In this document: one piece after another, positions 44,243 through 54,065 of the stretch
How the letters are laid out: the number at the start of each line of letters is the position of its first letter
Position numbering within the stretch: the stretch's first letter is position 1
NCBI GenBank assembly: GCA_963728655.1
Contig: CAVSLD010000006.1
Span: 744,001 to 808,000 of the forward strand
Origin: Iamia sp963728655
Lineage (GTDB): Bacteria; Actinomycetota; Acidimicrobiia; Acidimicrobiales; Iamiaceae
Reading direction: 5' to 3'
Length of the DNA stretch: 64,000 nucleotides
Program-made: the position numbers and the translations under genes
Notes under the pieces: generated by a model
Told to the model about the DNA's origin: nothing
Seen by the model: the letters and a program-made list of their open reading frames with translations, nothing else
Databases searched by the model: none

Positions 44243-44298
44243 GGGGCGCGGGCTCGGGGGCGCGGGCTGGGGGGGGCGGGGGCGCGGGCTGGGGGGGG
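44243..44298 (+). repeat. Triple G-rich direct repeat
   Basis: The unit GGGGCGCGGGCT occurs three times (about 44243, 44257 and 44279), the last two followed by runs of 8 G and spaced 22 nt. The strand has several G runs of 3-8 and could form G-quadruplex structure. It lies in a non-coding gap between converging genes. Confidence 0.6.
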
Positions 44299-44336
44299 CT
44301 CGGCCCGGAGGGCGCCGGGCGGCGAGGGCGGTGCCG

Positions 44337-44759
44337 TCAGCGCCAGCGGACGGCGTAGACGACCGACACGACCACGGCCAGCACGGTGACGACGATCGAG
44401 ACGGGCTTGATCCACGGCGCCTGGGCGGTGACCTGGTCGACCCGGGCCTTGCGCTTGGCGTAGGCCAGCAGGCGCTCGGCCCAGGTGACCTCGGTGGAGA
44501 GGATGCCGAGGCCCGCGATCACCACGACGATGCCGGGCCCGGGCAGGACCAGCATCCCGAGCCCGGCCAGGGTGACCAGCGAGCCCAGGGCGACGACGCC
44601 GATGCGCACCACCAGGCTGCGCTGGGCCTGCTCCTCGGTCCGCTCCCGGGTGCCGGTGCTGCGCTCCGCCTCCAGGGCCGCGGCCCGGAGCCGGGCCCGT
44701 CGGAGGGCGATGGCCTCGCGCTCGGCGGTGCGGGAGGACGAGGGGTCGGGCATGACCAT
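44337..44759 (-). CDS. PGPGW (TIGR02611-like) membrane protein
   Basis: 140 residues. A charged N-terminal helix (EREAIALRRARLRAAALEAE) precedes helices with VALGSLVTLAGLGMLVLPGP and GIVVVIAGLGILSTEV, carrying the PGPG motif, and a last membrane helix VSIVVTVLAVVVSVVYAV. Members are actinobacterial membrane proteins of unknown function. ATG 44759 follows CATGCT (44771-44766 on the minus strand) by 6 nt, indicating a leaderless message and favouring it over the internal ATG at 44753. Confidence 0.8.
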   Translation of the reverse strand: MVMPDPSSSRTAEREAIALRRARLRAAALEAERSTGTRERTEEQAQRSLVVRIGVVALGSLVTLAGLGMLVLPGPGIVVVIAGLGILSTEVTWAERLLAYAKRKARVDQVTAQAPWIKPVSIVVTVLAVVVSVVYAVRWR

Positions 44760-44804
44760 CGGACCAGCATGCCGGGCCGGCGGGGGAGCCCGGGCGCGGG
44801 AGGC

Positions 44805-45452
44805 TCAGCGCTCCGAGGGGTGGACGCGGCGGCGGAACGTGGCGCTCATGCGGGGCCCGGCCCGGGCGACCTTGGGGATGCAGTGCTGCCAGGTGTGCTG
44901 GCAGGTGCCGCCCATGACGATCAGGTCACCCGAGAACATCTCGAACGCCCTCGACGGCCCTCCGCCGACGGGACGCAGAAGGAACCGGCGGGGGGAGCCG
45001 AGCGACAGCACGGCCACGGTGGTGACGGCCCGCTCCCGCTCGTAGCGGTCACCGTGCCAGGCCACCGAGTCCTGCCCGCTGCGGTAGAGGTTGAGCCCGA
45101 TGGCATCGAAGCCGCGGTGGTAGCGGGCGTCGAGCACCGGCAGCAGCTCGCGCAGGGCGAGCGGTGCCCGCTCCAGCCGGGTGGTGGTGAGGCCCGCCTC
45201 GGAGCCCCACCAGGCGCTGAGGCGGGGCTCGGCGACCATGCGGCCGTACATGGGCACCTCGCGCTGCTGCCAGCCGGTGCCGTGGAGCAGGGCGGTGAAG
45301 AGGGCGTCGGCCCCGGCCAGGAAGCCGGGCACGTGGTCGACCCAGGCCCCGCGCCCCAGGTCGAGGCGGCGGGCGGCGGAGAGGTCGGTGGTCGCCGCCG
45401 GCGGCCCGGCTGCGAGCAGCGAGGGCTGGAAGGGGAGCGCAGGGGCCTCCAT
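44805..45452 (-). CDS. AlkB-like Fe(II)/2-oxoglutarate dioxygenase
   Basis: 215 residues. The iron ligands are in SVAWHGDRYERERAV (HxD) and GGTCQHTWQHCIPKV (His), and GPRMSATFRRRV supplies the 2-oxoglutarate-binding Arg. The segment IGLNLYRSGQDS precedes the HxD as in AlkB proteins that demethylate alkylated DNA or RNA bases. Substrate could also be tRNA. A TAGGAT box at 45467-45462 (minus) is a likely -10, 9 nt before the ATG. It lies 45 nt upstream of the PGPGW gene in the same direction. Confidence 0.87.
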   Translation of the reverse strand: MEAPALPFQPSLLAAGPPAATTDLSAARRLDLGRGAWVDHVPGFLAGADALFTALLHGTGWQQREVPMYGRMVAEPRLSAWWGSEAGLTTTRLERAPLALRELLPVLDARYHRGFDAIGLNLYRSGQDSVAWHGDRYERERAVTTVAVLSLGSPRRFLLRPVGGGPSRAFEMFSGDLIVMGGTCQHTWQHCIPKVARAGPRMSATFRRRVHPSER

Positions 45453-45600
45453 CGCCCACCGATCCTAGGCCCTGGGGTACAGGTGTTCGCAACCCTCCCT
45501 GCGCCGGTGGGCCGAGCGCTCGGGGTGGCGGGGGGACGGCCGCAGAGGCACCGGCAACGGAGGGCGGGCGGGTGGTGGGCGGCACCTACCATCGGCGGCC

Positions 45601-47014
45601 ATGGCCAAGCAGCCCGTCCTCACCCCCCAGGCCGACGACTTCCCCCGGTGGTACCAGGACGTCGTGGCCAAGGCGGAGCTGGCCGACAACGGGCCGGCTC
45701 GGGGCACCCAGATCATCCGTCCCTACGGCTACGCCATCTGGGAGCGGATGGTCGCCGAGGTCGACGCCCGCATCAAGGCCGCCGGGGCCGAGAACGCCTC
45801 GTTCCCCCTGTTCATCCCCCAGAGCTACCTGACCCGGGAGGCCGACCACGTGGAGGGCTTCGCGCCCGAGCTGGCCGTGGTCACCCACGGCGGCGGCAAG
45901 GAGCTGGAGGAGCCCCTGGTCGTGCGGCCCACCTCCGAGACGGTGATCGGCGAGTACATGGCCCGTTGGATCAACTCCTACCGCGACCTGCCCATGCTCC
46001 TGAACCAGTGGGCCAACGTGGTGCGCTGGGAGCTGCGGCCCCGCCTGTTCCTGCGCTCCACCGAGTTCCTCTGGCAGGAGGGCCACACCGCCCACGTCGA
46101 CGAGGCCGACGCCGCGGCCTACGCCCACCGGATCCTGCGCGACGTCTACGAGGACTTCATGGTGTCGGTGCTCGCCCTGCCCGTCGTGGTCGGCCGCAAG
46201 ACGCCCGACGAGCGCTTCCCCGGGGCCACCAACACCATGACCACCGAGGCCATGATGGGCGACGGCAAGGCCCTCCAGATGGGGACGAGCCACGAGCTCG
46301 GGCAGAACTTCGCCCGCGCCTTCGACATCCGGTACCAGGACGCCGAGGCCACCGAGCAGCTGGCCTGGACCACGTCCTGGGGGGTGTCCACCCGGATGAT
46401 GGGCGGGCTGATCATGGGCCACGGCGACGACGCCGGGCTCCGCCTGCCCCCCCGCATCGCACCCACCCAGGTGGCGGTGCTGGTCGTCCGGGACGGCGAC
46501 GGCGTGGGGGAGCGGGCCCACCTGGTGGCCGAGGCCCTGCGGACCGCCGGAGCCCGGGTCACCCTCGACGACCGCACCGACGTCGGCTTCGGGCGCCGGG
46601 CCACGGCCTGGGAGCTCAAGGGCGTGCCCGTCCGCATCGAGCTCGGGCCCGCGCGACCTGGCCGACGAGCAGGCCACCGTGGTGCGCCGCGACCTGGGCG
46701 AGAAGGCCACCGTCGGGCTGAGCGGCCTGGTCGACCACGTCACCGCGCTGCTGGAGGAGATCCAGGCCGGGATGCTCGACGCCGCCCGCACCCGGCGCGA
46801 CGACGGCACCATCGACGTGACCTCCGTGCCCGAGGCGCTGGAGGCGGCCCGCACCGGCTTCGCCCGCATCCCCTGGGAGGCGATCGACGACGAGGGCCTG
46901 GCCGCGCTGAAGGCCGAGGCCGTCACCGTGCGCTGCCTCCAGGGCCCCGACGGCGAGGTCGCCACCAGCGACGACCAGCCCGGCGCGGTGGCGACGGTGG
47001 CGCGCTCCTACTGA
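45601..47014 (+). CDS. proS: Prolyl-tRNA synthetase, type 3 (frameshift near 46651)
   Basis: About 471 residues. Motif 1 lies around RGTQIIRPYGYAIWERM; motif 2 includes VRPTSETVIGEYMARWI and RSTEFLWQEGHTAHV; the anticodon-binding domain has APTQVAVLVVRDG. This is the archaeal/eukaryotic-like ProS without the editing insertion of typical bacterial ProS. An indel near 46651 joins RIELGP to RDLADEQATVVRRDLGEK. The C terminus ends GAVATVARSY, as in this subtype. TACCAT (45587-45592) lies 8 nt before ATG 45601. Confidence 0.93.
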
Positions 47015-48198
47015 CCCCCGGCGAACTGCCAGGAGGGCGAACGGGTTGGTCCGCCGGCGTGGGTGGGCGACAACGCTGAGGAGCGAGCCCGACCGAGCAC
47101 GCACGGCATGGCGTCGAGCGCAGCGAGGCACGGAGGCCACCGCCTCGCCCTGTCCGCTGGTGCTCCAGGCACCTCGTGACGACCCCTGCCAGGACTGGGC
47201 GCCGGACCGTCGGGCGCCGGCCTCGACCGCCGGAGCCGGCCGTCGGCCTGGTCGTCGACGATGCGCAGGAGCCGGGCCCGGTCGACGGTGGAGGTGGCGG
47301 TGCCCGGCCAGCGCACCGTCCCCCGCACCCGGCGGTCGTGGTAGAGCGCCCCCGGCTCGACCTCCTCGGTCGCCAGCCCCACCAGCCACACCAGCGAGTC
47401 GGCCCCCTCCTCGGGGGTGCGCAGGATGGGTCCCATCACCTTGTCGAAGCCGGGGAGGGCGTCGGAGACGCCGGGCGTGGCGGCCCACCCCGGGTGGACG
47501 GTGACCTGGAGCGGCGCCTCGCCCCGTGACGTGGCCTCGGCCACCAGGTCGACCTGGGCCCGCTTGGCCTGCGCGTAGGCGCGGGTCCCGTCCCAGTCGC
47601 GGGCCTCCCAGCCCAGGTCGTCGAGGTCGACGTCCTGGAGGTACATCCCGCCGGAGGTCACCCACACCGCCCGGCCCAGGCCGTCGGCCAGGTCCGCAGC
47701 CAGCCGCCGGGTGAGCAGGCGGGGCCCGACGACCATCGACGCCCAGGTCGCCTCGAGGCCCTGCGGGGTGGTCTCCCTCTGGGCCGTGATGGCCCCGGCG
47801 CAGTGCACCACGGCGTGGATGCGGCGATGGGCGGCCACGAGGGAGTCGGCCAGGTCGGCCACGGCGCGGGTGTCGCCCACGTCGGCCGGGCGGAAGCGGG
47901 CCTCGACCCCCCGGCCGGCCAGCTCGGACACGGCCGTCGAGCCCCGCTCGGCGTTGCGTCCGACCAGCTCGACCCGGGCCCCGAGGGCGCCGACGGCGTC
48001 GGCGGTGGCCCGGCCCAGGCCCGAGGTGGCACCGGTGATGACGACGACCTCGCCCTCGAGGCAGCCGGCGGGGAGGTCGGACCAGCCCCCCAGGCGGGAG
48101 CGGACGGCGATGCCGATGCGGCTGAAGCTGGGGACGACGGCCACCTCGAGGGCGGCATCGACCCCGCGGCGGACCAGGTGGGGGAGGGCGGCGCTCAT
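47008..48198 (-). CDS. Short-chain dehydrogenase (DHRS12-like) with probable spurious C-terminal tail
   Basis: The conserved part (~320 residues) has EVVVITGATSGLGRATADAV (TGxxxGxG), HAVVHCAGAITAQRET (NNAG position) and the catalytic region WVTSGGMYLQDVDLDDLGWE followed by YAQAKRAQVDLV (Tyr-x-x-x-Lys). The substrate may be a lipid or sterol-like ketone. After ARLLRIVDDQADGR the reading continues ~70 residues of Arg/Pro-rich sequence that overlaps the proS 3' end. An indel near 47240 probably removed the real stop. The ATG at 48198 is well supported by the N terminus of related SDRs. Confidence 0.8.
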   Translation of the reverse strand: MSAALPHLVRRGVDAALEVAVVPSFSRIGIAVRSRLGGWSDLPAGCLEGEVVVITGATSGLGRATADAVGALGARVELVGRNAERGSTAVSELAGRGVEARFRPADVGDTRAVADLADSLVAAHRRIHAVVHCAGAITAQRETTPQGLEATWASMVVGPRLLTRRLAADLADGLGRAVWVTSGGMYLQDVDLDDLGWEARDWDGTRAYAQAKRAQVDLVAEATSRGEAPLQVTVHPGWAATPGVSDALPGFDKVMGPILRTPEEGADSLVWLVGLATEEVEPGALYHDRRVRGTVRWPGTATSTVDRARLLRIVDDQADGRLRRSRPAPDGPAPSPGRGRHEVPGAPADRARRWPPCLAALDAMPCVLGRARSSALSPTHAGGPTRSPSWQFAGGQ

Positions 48199-48273
48199 GG
48201 GTCCCACCGTGCCCCGTCGCGCGCCGGTCGACCCCATCGGGGACCGCCCCGCCCTTCCCGCGGGCCTGACCGC

Positions 48274-48387
48274 TATGCTGGCTGCCCTCACCCCACCGGG
48301 TGGGGCGCTGGTAGGCGTGGGCTCCGGCCCACGCCTTCTCTCTGAGAGGGCAGCGACGCGGACGACAGCAGACGGAGGTGACAGACC
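48274..48387 (+). ncRNA. Structured leader of the rimP-nusA-infB operon
   Basis: TATGCT (48274-48279) is a -10 box. The leader folds into P1 (GCTGCCCTC 48281-48289 with GAGGGCAGC 48346-48354), P2 (CCCCA 48291-48295 with TGGGG 48301-48305) and P3, a perfect 9-bp hairpin GGCGTGGGC-TCCG-GCCCACGCC (48314-48335) followed by the pyrimidine tract TTCTCTCT. P3 plus tract looks like an attenuator. If transcription starts near 48286, only the inner part of P1 (CCCTC/GAGGG) would form. An extended anti-terminator alternative is not obvious by eye. Confidence 0.55.
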
Positions 48388-48909
48388 ATGGGCTCCACCG
48401 AGACGGTGCGCGACCTGGCCGAGCCGGTCTGCGCCGCCGACGGCGTCGACCTGGTCGACGTCGAGCTCGCCGGCGGGGTCCTGACCGTCACCGTCGACCG
48501 CGAGGGCGGCCTCGACCTCGATGCCATCGCCGCCCTGACCCGGCGCATCTCCCGCCTGCTCGACGAGGCCGACCCCGTCCCCGGGCGCTACACCCTCGAG
48601 GTCTCCACCCCCGGCCTGGAGCGCAAGCTGCGCACGCCGGACCACTTCCGCCGCGCCGTGGGCCAGCTGGTCAACGTGCGCACCGTCGCCGGCACCGAGG
48701 TCGGGCGGCGTCTGCGCGGCACCCTCGTGGCCGCCGACGACGACGGCATCACCGTCGGCCCCGACCCCGCCACCCCCGACGGGCCCGAGCGCACCGTCCG
48801 CCACGACCAGGTCGAGCGGGCCCGCACGGTGTTCGAGTGGGGCCCGACCCCCAAGCCCGGCTGGCAAGAACCGTCCCCGTCCTCCAAGAAGAAGGCAGCG
48901 AAGCCATGA
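48388..48909 (+). CDS. rimP: Ribosome maturation factor RimP
   Basis: 173 residues, intact. VRDLAEPVCAADGVDLVDVE opens the N-terminal KH-like domain. GRYTLEVSTPGLERKLRTPD is the RimP signature, and the C-terminal SH3-like barrel runs to VEWGP-like VFEWGPTPKPGW, ending in a lysine-rich tail. It helps early 30S assembly with S12. GGAGGTGAC at 48373-48381 is a strong Shine-Dalgarno for ATG 48388. The stop overlaps nusA by ATGA. Confidence 0.94.
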   Translation: MGSTETVRDLAEPVCAADGVDLVDVELAGGVLTVTVDREGGLDLDAIAALTRRISRLLDEADPVPGRYTLEVSTPGLERKLRTPDHFRRAVGQLVNVRTVAGTEVGRRLRGTLVAADDDGITVGPDPATPDGPERTVRHDQVERARTVFEWGPTPKPGWQEPSPSSKKKAAKP

Positions 48910-50325
48910 CGCAGAAGCTCGACATGATGGAGGCCCTCCAGGCCCTGGCCGCCGACCGCGGCATCTCCTCGGAGACCCTCATGGGGGCGCTCGCCGACGC
49001 CATGGAGTCGGCCTACAGCCGCATCCCCGGCGCCAAGGAGTACGCCTGGGTCACCATCGACCCCGAGTCGCTTCGACATCCGGGTCTGGTCCCAGGAGAT
49101 CGACGAGGACGGCGAGCCCTACGGCGACGTCGCCGACGTCACCCCGCCCGACTTCGGCCGCATCGCGGCCCAGACCGCCCGCCAGGTGATGAACCAGCGC
49201 CTGCGCGAGGTCGACCGCGAGATGAAGTACGAGGAGTACTCCGGGCGCGAGGGCGACATCGTCACCGGCATCATCCAGCAGGGCGACTCCCGCTACACGC
49301 TCCTCGAGCTCAACCGCGGCGTCGAGGCGCTGCTGCCCCAGGCCGAGCAGGTGCCCCACGAGCGGCCCCAGGCCAACTCCCGGCTCAAGGCCTACATCGT
49401 CGAGGTCCGCAAGACGGCCAAGGGCCCCCAGATCGTGGTCAGCCGCACCCACCCCGGGCTCATCCGGCGCCTCTTCGAGATGGAGGTCCCCGAGATCGCC
49501 GAGGGCATCGTCGAGCTCAAGGCCTGCGCCCGCGAGCCCGGCCACCGCACCAAGATCGCGGTCTGGTCCAACGACGCCAACGTCGACCCCGTCGGGGCCT
49601 GCGTCGGGGCCCGGGGCGCCCGCGTGCGCATGGTGGTCAACGAGCTCAACGGCGAGAAGATCGACATCGTCCCCTTCACCGAGATCCCCGAGGACCTCGT
49701 GGCCAAGGCCCTGGCGCCGGCCAAGGTGAAGGAGGTCCGCCTCGACTACGACACCGGCACCGCCACCGTCATCGTCCCGGACTTCCAGCTGTCCCTCGCC
49801 ATCGGCAAGGAGGGCCAGAACGCCCGCCTGGCCGCCCGGCTCTCGGGTTGGCGGGTCGACATCAAGAGCGAGACCCAGCTGGCCGAGGAGGAGGCCTACG
49901 CGGCCCAGGACTGGGCCGAGGGCGAGTGGGTCACCAACGACGCCGGCGAGCAGGTCTGGCAGCCGGCCGACGGCAGCGAGGCCCTCTCGGCCGAGGCCTG
50001 GGCCGAGGCCACCGAGGAGAACGAGGCCAAGGCCGGCGACGACGAGGGCGACGGCGCCCCCACGGCCACGGCCACGGCCACGGCACCGGCCGAGGGCGAC
50101 GAGGCCGCCCCCGACGCCTCCGCCACCGCAGCCATCAGCGTCGACCCCGACGCCTCCGGCGACGAGTCGGCTGTCGTCCAGGAGGCCGCCGCCGCGGCCG
50201 ACCTGGAGGCACCGGCCGCCACCGACACCCCCGGCGCCGACGGTGACGAGGTCGAGACGCCCGAGGCCGAGATCGCGGCGGGCGCCGACGCCCCCGACGC
50301 CGAGGCCGGCTCCGAGGAGGAGTAG
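48906..50325 (+). CDS. nusA: Transcription factor NusA with acidic tail (frameshift near 49068)
   Basis: About 472 residues. The N-terminal RNAP-binding domain (LDMMEALQALAADRGISSET) is split from RVWSQEIDEDGEPYGDVADV by one inserted base near 49068. S1 (EGDIVTGIIQQGDSRYTLLE), KH1 (GPQIVVSRTHPGLIRRLFEM) and KH2 (DFQLSLAIGKEGQNARLAAR) domains follow. The last ~110 residues are Ala/Glu/Asp-rich and disordered, with no AR repeats. NusA modulates pausing, termination and antitermination and may regulate its own leader. Confidence 0.94.
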
Positions 50326-50327
50326 CG

Positions 50328-50592
50328 GTGGGCGGCGCGACGCCGGCCCGGCCGCTCCGCACCTGCGTCGGCTGTCGGCGCACCACCCACCCCGACGAGC
50401 TGGTGCGGGTCGTCCGCACCGCCGACGGCGGCCTCGCCGTCGGGCGCGACCGCCCCGGCCGGGGGGCCTGGCTCTGTCCGGACCGGGCGTGCGTCGGCGG
50501 CCGCCCGGCGCCGCAGGGCGTTCCCCCGGGCCCTCCGGGGCGAGGTGCGGCCCGAGGCCGTCGACGCCCTCGACGTGGCGATCGGTCCCTGA
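50328..50592 (+). CDS. ylxR: YlxR (DUF448) RNA-binding protein (frameshift near 50505)
   Basis: About 87 residues. RPLRTCVGCRRTTHPDELVR contains the family CxGCR motif. DRPGRGAWLCPDRACV is the PGRGAYLC equivalent. After the shift near 50505 the end reads RRAFPRALRGEVRPEAVDAL. YlxR is a small nucleic-acid-binding protein, reported in other bacteria to affect RNase P and transcription. It lies between nusA and infB, the universal position in Gram-positives. GTG 50328 is 2 nt after the nusA stop. Confidence 0.87.
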
Positions 50593-50617
50593 TCCGGCAC
50601 ACTGGATGGTCGCACCG

Positions 50618-50632
50618 GGCCCCGCCGGGGCC
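50618..50632 (+). terminator. GC hairpin between ylxR and infB
   Basis: GGCCCC-GCC-GGGGCC is a perfect 6-bp stem in the 162-nt spacer before infB. It has no T tract and may act as a partial terminator or processing site rather than an operon end. Confidence 0.35.
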
Positions 50633-50754
50633 GCGCCCCGTCACCGGGGCACATGTCACGAGGCTGAGGGCTTCTCCGCTCCGACCCTCGTGCGCGAAGA
50701 TGGAAGGTCCGTGCATCGGCACGGTGAGAGACCCGAAGGGCTAGGCAACCGACC

Positions 50755-53545
50755 TTGGCAAGAAAGATCCGCGTCCACGAGCTCGCGAAGGAGCTCGGCC
50801 TCACCAACAAGGAGGCGCTCGATCTCTGCGTGGACCTCGGCATCGGCGTCAAGACCCACTCCTCGGGCATCGAGGAGGCCCAGGCCGACCGGGTCCGTCG
50901 CAAGGCGAAGCGCGAAGGCCTGATCCGCGACGAGCAGCCGGAGGAGCCCAGCAAGAAGAAGGCGCCGGCCAAGAAGAAGGGCGCGCCCGCCGCCGAGGAG
51001 GCTCCCGCCGAGGACCCCGCCCCGGCCGCCGAGGCGCCCGCCCCGCCGCCGCCCCCACCTCCGCCGCCCCCGCCGCGCCCGGCCGCCCCGAGCGCGCCCG
51101 AGGCCCCCGCGGCGCCGAGCGCGCCCGAGGCCCCGGCCGCCAGTGCCCCCGAGGCCCCGCCCCGCCCGGCCCCGGCCACCCCGCCCGACCCCCGCAAGGT
51201 GGTCACCTCCGGAGGGGCCGGCCGCCCGCCCCGCCCGTCGCCGCCCGCGCCTGCCCCCGAGGCCCCGGCTGCCCGCCGCGAGGCGCCGGCCCCCGCCCCC
51301 GGCGAGGGTCGCCCCGGCGGCCCGGCCGGCCCCGGTGGCCCGCCGCCTGCCTCTCGCCGTCCGGCCCCGCCGGCGCGCCCCTCGCCCGACGTCGTGCCCC
51401 GCGGCTCGTCGGGCAAGCCCATCCCGCCGCCCCCCGGCCCGCCCCGCGGGCTCTCGGGTCGGCCCATCCCGCCCCCGCCCGGCCTCGGCGGTCGCGGCCC
51501 CGCGCCCACCCGCACCGGCGGTCGTCCCGGCGGCGGCGGCCCCAGCCGCTCCCCGGGCGCGGCGCGCCCCGGCGGCCCCATGGGCGGTCCGCCGCCCGGT
51601 GGCGGCGGTCGTCCCGGTGGCGGTGGCCCCGGTCGTCCCGGTGGTCCCGCCGGTCGTCGGCCCCCGCGTCGCAAGGGGAGGCGGCGTCGCAACCGCGAAG
51701 AGCTCCGGCCGATGGACATGCCGGAGTACACCCCGGAGGACACTCCGGTCCCCGAGGGCGAGATCGTCATCGAGCGGGGCTCCACCCCGCAGGACGTCGG
51801 TCCCAAGCTGAACCGCACCCCGGCCGACGTGGTCCGGTTCCTCATGGCCGAGGGCGAGATGGTCACCGCGACCCAGTCCCTCAGCGACGAGATGATCGAG
51901 ATGTTCGCCCTCGACGTCGGGGCCGAGGTCCGCCTGGCCGACCCCGGCGAGGAGGAGGAGGTCGAGCTCCAGAAGCGCCTGGGCGTGGAGGAGCTCGAGG
52001 AGGACGAGGACGAGGAGGGTGCGGTCGACCGGCCGCCCGTGATCACCGTCATGGGCCACGTCGACCACGGCAAGACCAAGCTCCTCGACCAGATCCGCAA
52101 CGCCAACGTGGTCGCCGGCGAGGCCGGTGGCATCACCCAGCACATCGGCGCCTACCAGGTCGAGAAGGACGGTCGCCTGATCACCTTCATCGACACCCCC
52201 GGCCACGAGGCGTTCACCGCCATGCGGGCCCGGGGCGCCGAGGCCACCGACATCGTCGTCCTGGTCGTCGCGGCCGACGACGGCGTCATGCCCCAGACCC
52301 TGGAGGCCCTCGACCACGCCAAGGCGGCCGAGGTCCCCATCGTCGTGGCCATCAACAAGATCGACCGCGAGGGCGCCGACCCGCAGAAGGTCATGAGCCA
52401 GCTGGCCGAGCGCGAGCTGGTCCCCGAGGCCTGGGGCGGCGACACGATCATGGTCGAGGTCTCCGCCCTGGAGAACCTGGGCATCGACGACCTCCTCGAG
52501 CAGCTGCTCGTGGTCGCCGACGTCGAGGAGCTCACCGCCAACCCCGACGGGCGGGCCATGGGCGCCGTGCTCGAGTCCCACCTCGACGTGGGCCGGGGCC
52601 CGGTGGCCACCCTGCTCGTCCAGCGGGGCACGCTCAAGGTCGGCGACCCGCTCATCGCCGGCGCGGCCTGGGGCCGCGTGCGTGCCCTCATCGACGACAA
52701 GGGCGAGCAGGTCAAGGAGGCCGGCCCCTCGACCCCGGTCGAGGTCCTCGGCCTCTCCGACGTGGCCAGCGCCGGCGACGACTTCGTCGTCGCCCCCGAC
52801 CAGAAGACGGCCCGCTCCGTCGCCGACCAGCGCGAGCACTACCAGCGGGTGGCGTCGATCTCCGGCACCGCCGCCGTCTCCGGTGGCGGCATGAAGCTGG
52901 AGGACATCTTCAGCCCAGATCCAGACGGGCGAGGCCGCCACCCTCAACCTCATCGTCAAGGCCGACGTCAACGGCTCGCTCGAGGCGGTCACCGAGAGCC
53001 TGAAGAAGCTCGAGCGCGACGAGGTGAAGCTGGCCTTCGCCCGCCGCGGCGTGGGCGGCGTCACCAACGACGACATCCAGCTGGCCGTGGCCACCAACGC
53101 CACGATCATCGGCTTCAACGTCCGCCCGGACCGCAAGGCCCGCGAGCTGGCCCAGCAGGAGGGTGTGGAGATCCGCACCTACGAGATCATCTACAAGCTC
53201 ATCGAGGACATCGAGAGCGCGATGGTCGGCATGCTGACGCCGGAGTTCGAGGAGGTCGTCACCGGCGAGGCCGAGGTCCGCGAGATCTTCCGGGTCCCCC
53301 GGATCGGCGCCATCGCCGGCTGCTACGTCACCAACGGCGTCATCACCCGGGGCTCCAAGGTCCGCTTCCTCCGCGAGGGCACCATCATCTGGAAGGGCGC
53401 CATCCAGTCGCTCAAGCGGTTCAAGGACGACGCCCGCGAGGTGGCCGCCGGCTACGAGTGCGGCATCGGCCTCTCGGACTTCCAGGACCTCAAGGAAGGC
53501 GACGTCATCGAGACCTACGACGAGCGGGAGATCCCCCGCACCTAG
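50755..53545 (+). CDS. infB: Translation initiation factor IF-2 (TTG start; frameshift near 52914)
   Basis: About 929 residues. ARKIRVHELAKELGLTNKEA is the IF-2 N-terminal domain, so TTG 50755 is the start; no ATG or GTG fits that frame. A Pro/Ala/Gly-rich linker (residues ~65-310) includes runs of up to 11 prolines and GGGRPGGGGPGRPGG stretches. The G domain has MGHVDHGKTKLLDQI (G1), FIDTPGHEAFTAMRARG (G3) and VAINKIDREG (G4). An extra C near 52914 separates KLEDIF from QIQTGEAATLNLIVKADVNG in domain III. The C-terminal fMet-tRNA domain is complete. Confidence 0.95.
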
Positions 53546-53621
53546 TCGTCCTCGTTCGCTCGCTGGCGCTCGCTCCACTCGGACGAGCTGGTCGTGTTCG
53601 CTGCGCTCACCTGAGGGCTCC

Positions 53622-53679
53622 GGGAGGTGGCGGCTCGTCCCTCGCAGCCACCTCCCTCTGCGGGGGGAGACCCCCCGCA
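53622..53679 (+). terminator. Tandem hairpins after infB
   Basis: GGGAGGTGGC (53622-53631) pairs with GCCACCTCCC (53647-53656), and TGCGGGGGG-AGA-CCCCCCGCA (53659-53679) is a second perfect 9-bp stem. They lie 77 nt after the infB stop and should end or attenuate the rimP-infB transcript. The 53546-53773 spacer otherwise holds only a GAGCGAGCG-like low-complexity stretch (minus strand, 53552-53605) loosely reminiscent of the dispersed element, and the ylxP promoter. Confidence 0.6.
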
Positions 53680-53773
53680 CCCCCCAGCGGCTGCGCCGGG
53701 CTCGGAGCCTGGGTCCACGCCGGGGCCCCGAACGCGGGTGGGGGTGGGGCGGGTGGGGGCGTAGGGTCTGGCC

Positions 53774-54064
53774 GTGGTGGTCGGGACGCTGCGCGTGGAG
53801 CTGCACCTGCCCCAGAGCAGGTCGCTGAAGGCGAAGCGGGCCGAGGTCCGGCCCATCCTCGACGGCGTGCGGGCCAAGTACCGCATCTCTGCCGCCGAGG
53901 TCGACCACCAGGACACCTGGCAGCGCGCCGCCCTCGGGTTCGCCGTCGTCAGCAGCAGTGGAACGCAGGTCACAGAGGTGCTCGACGAGGTCGAGCGGTA
54001 CGTGTGGTCCCGGCCCGGCATCGAGGTCCTCGATGCCGACCGGGCCTGGATGGAGGACGACTGA
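53774..54064 (+). CDS. ylxP: YlxP (DUF503) protein
   Basis: 96 residues, intact. VGTLRVELHLPQSRSLKAKR and EVDHQDTWQRAALGFAVVSS are the DUF503 hallmarks of this ferredoxin-like fold. Function is unknown, but it always travels with infB and rbfA. GTG 53774 lies 6 nt after TAGGGT (53762-53767), so translation is probably leaderless from a promoter inside the block. It is followed by rbfA after 1 nt. Confidence 0.88.
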   Translation: MVVGTLRVELHLPQSRSLKAKRAEVRPILDGVRAKYRISAAEVDHQDTWQRAALGFAVVSSSGTQVTEVLDEVERYVWSRPGIEVLDADRAWMEDD

Positions 54065-54065
54065 C

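Noticed and set aside
44183..44336. A short gene in the gap between dprE1 and the PGPGW gene
   Set aside because: Only hairpin and G-rich repeat sequence; no frame with a start, Shine-Dalgarno and plausible codons.
47008..47240. A separate small gene at the end of the SDR reading frame
   Set aside because: Arg/Pro-rich and without a start signal; more likely run-on after an indel removed the SDR stop codon.
50699..50745. ATG 50699 as a start for infB
   Set aside because: That frame stops at a TAG before the conserved IF-2 N terminus; TTG 50755 gives the expected protein start.
53546..53610. A third copy of the dispersed palindromic element after infB
   Set aside because: It shares GAGCGAGCG-type words but lacks the CACGGGCCCTCTG core and the GCTCATCGG end, and similarity could come from low complexity.
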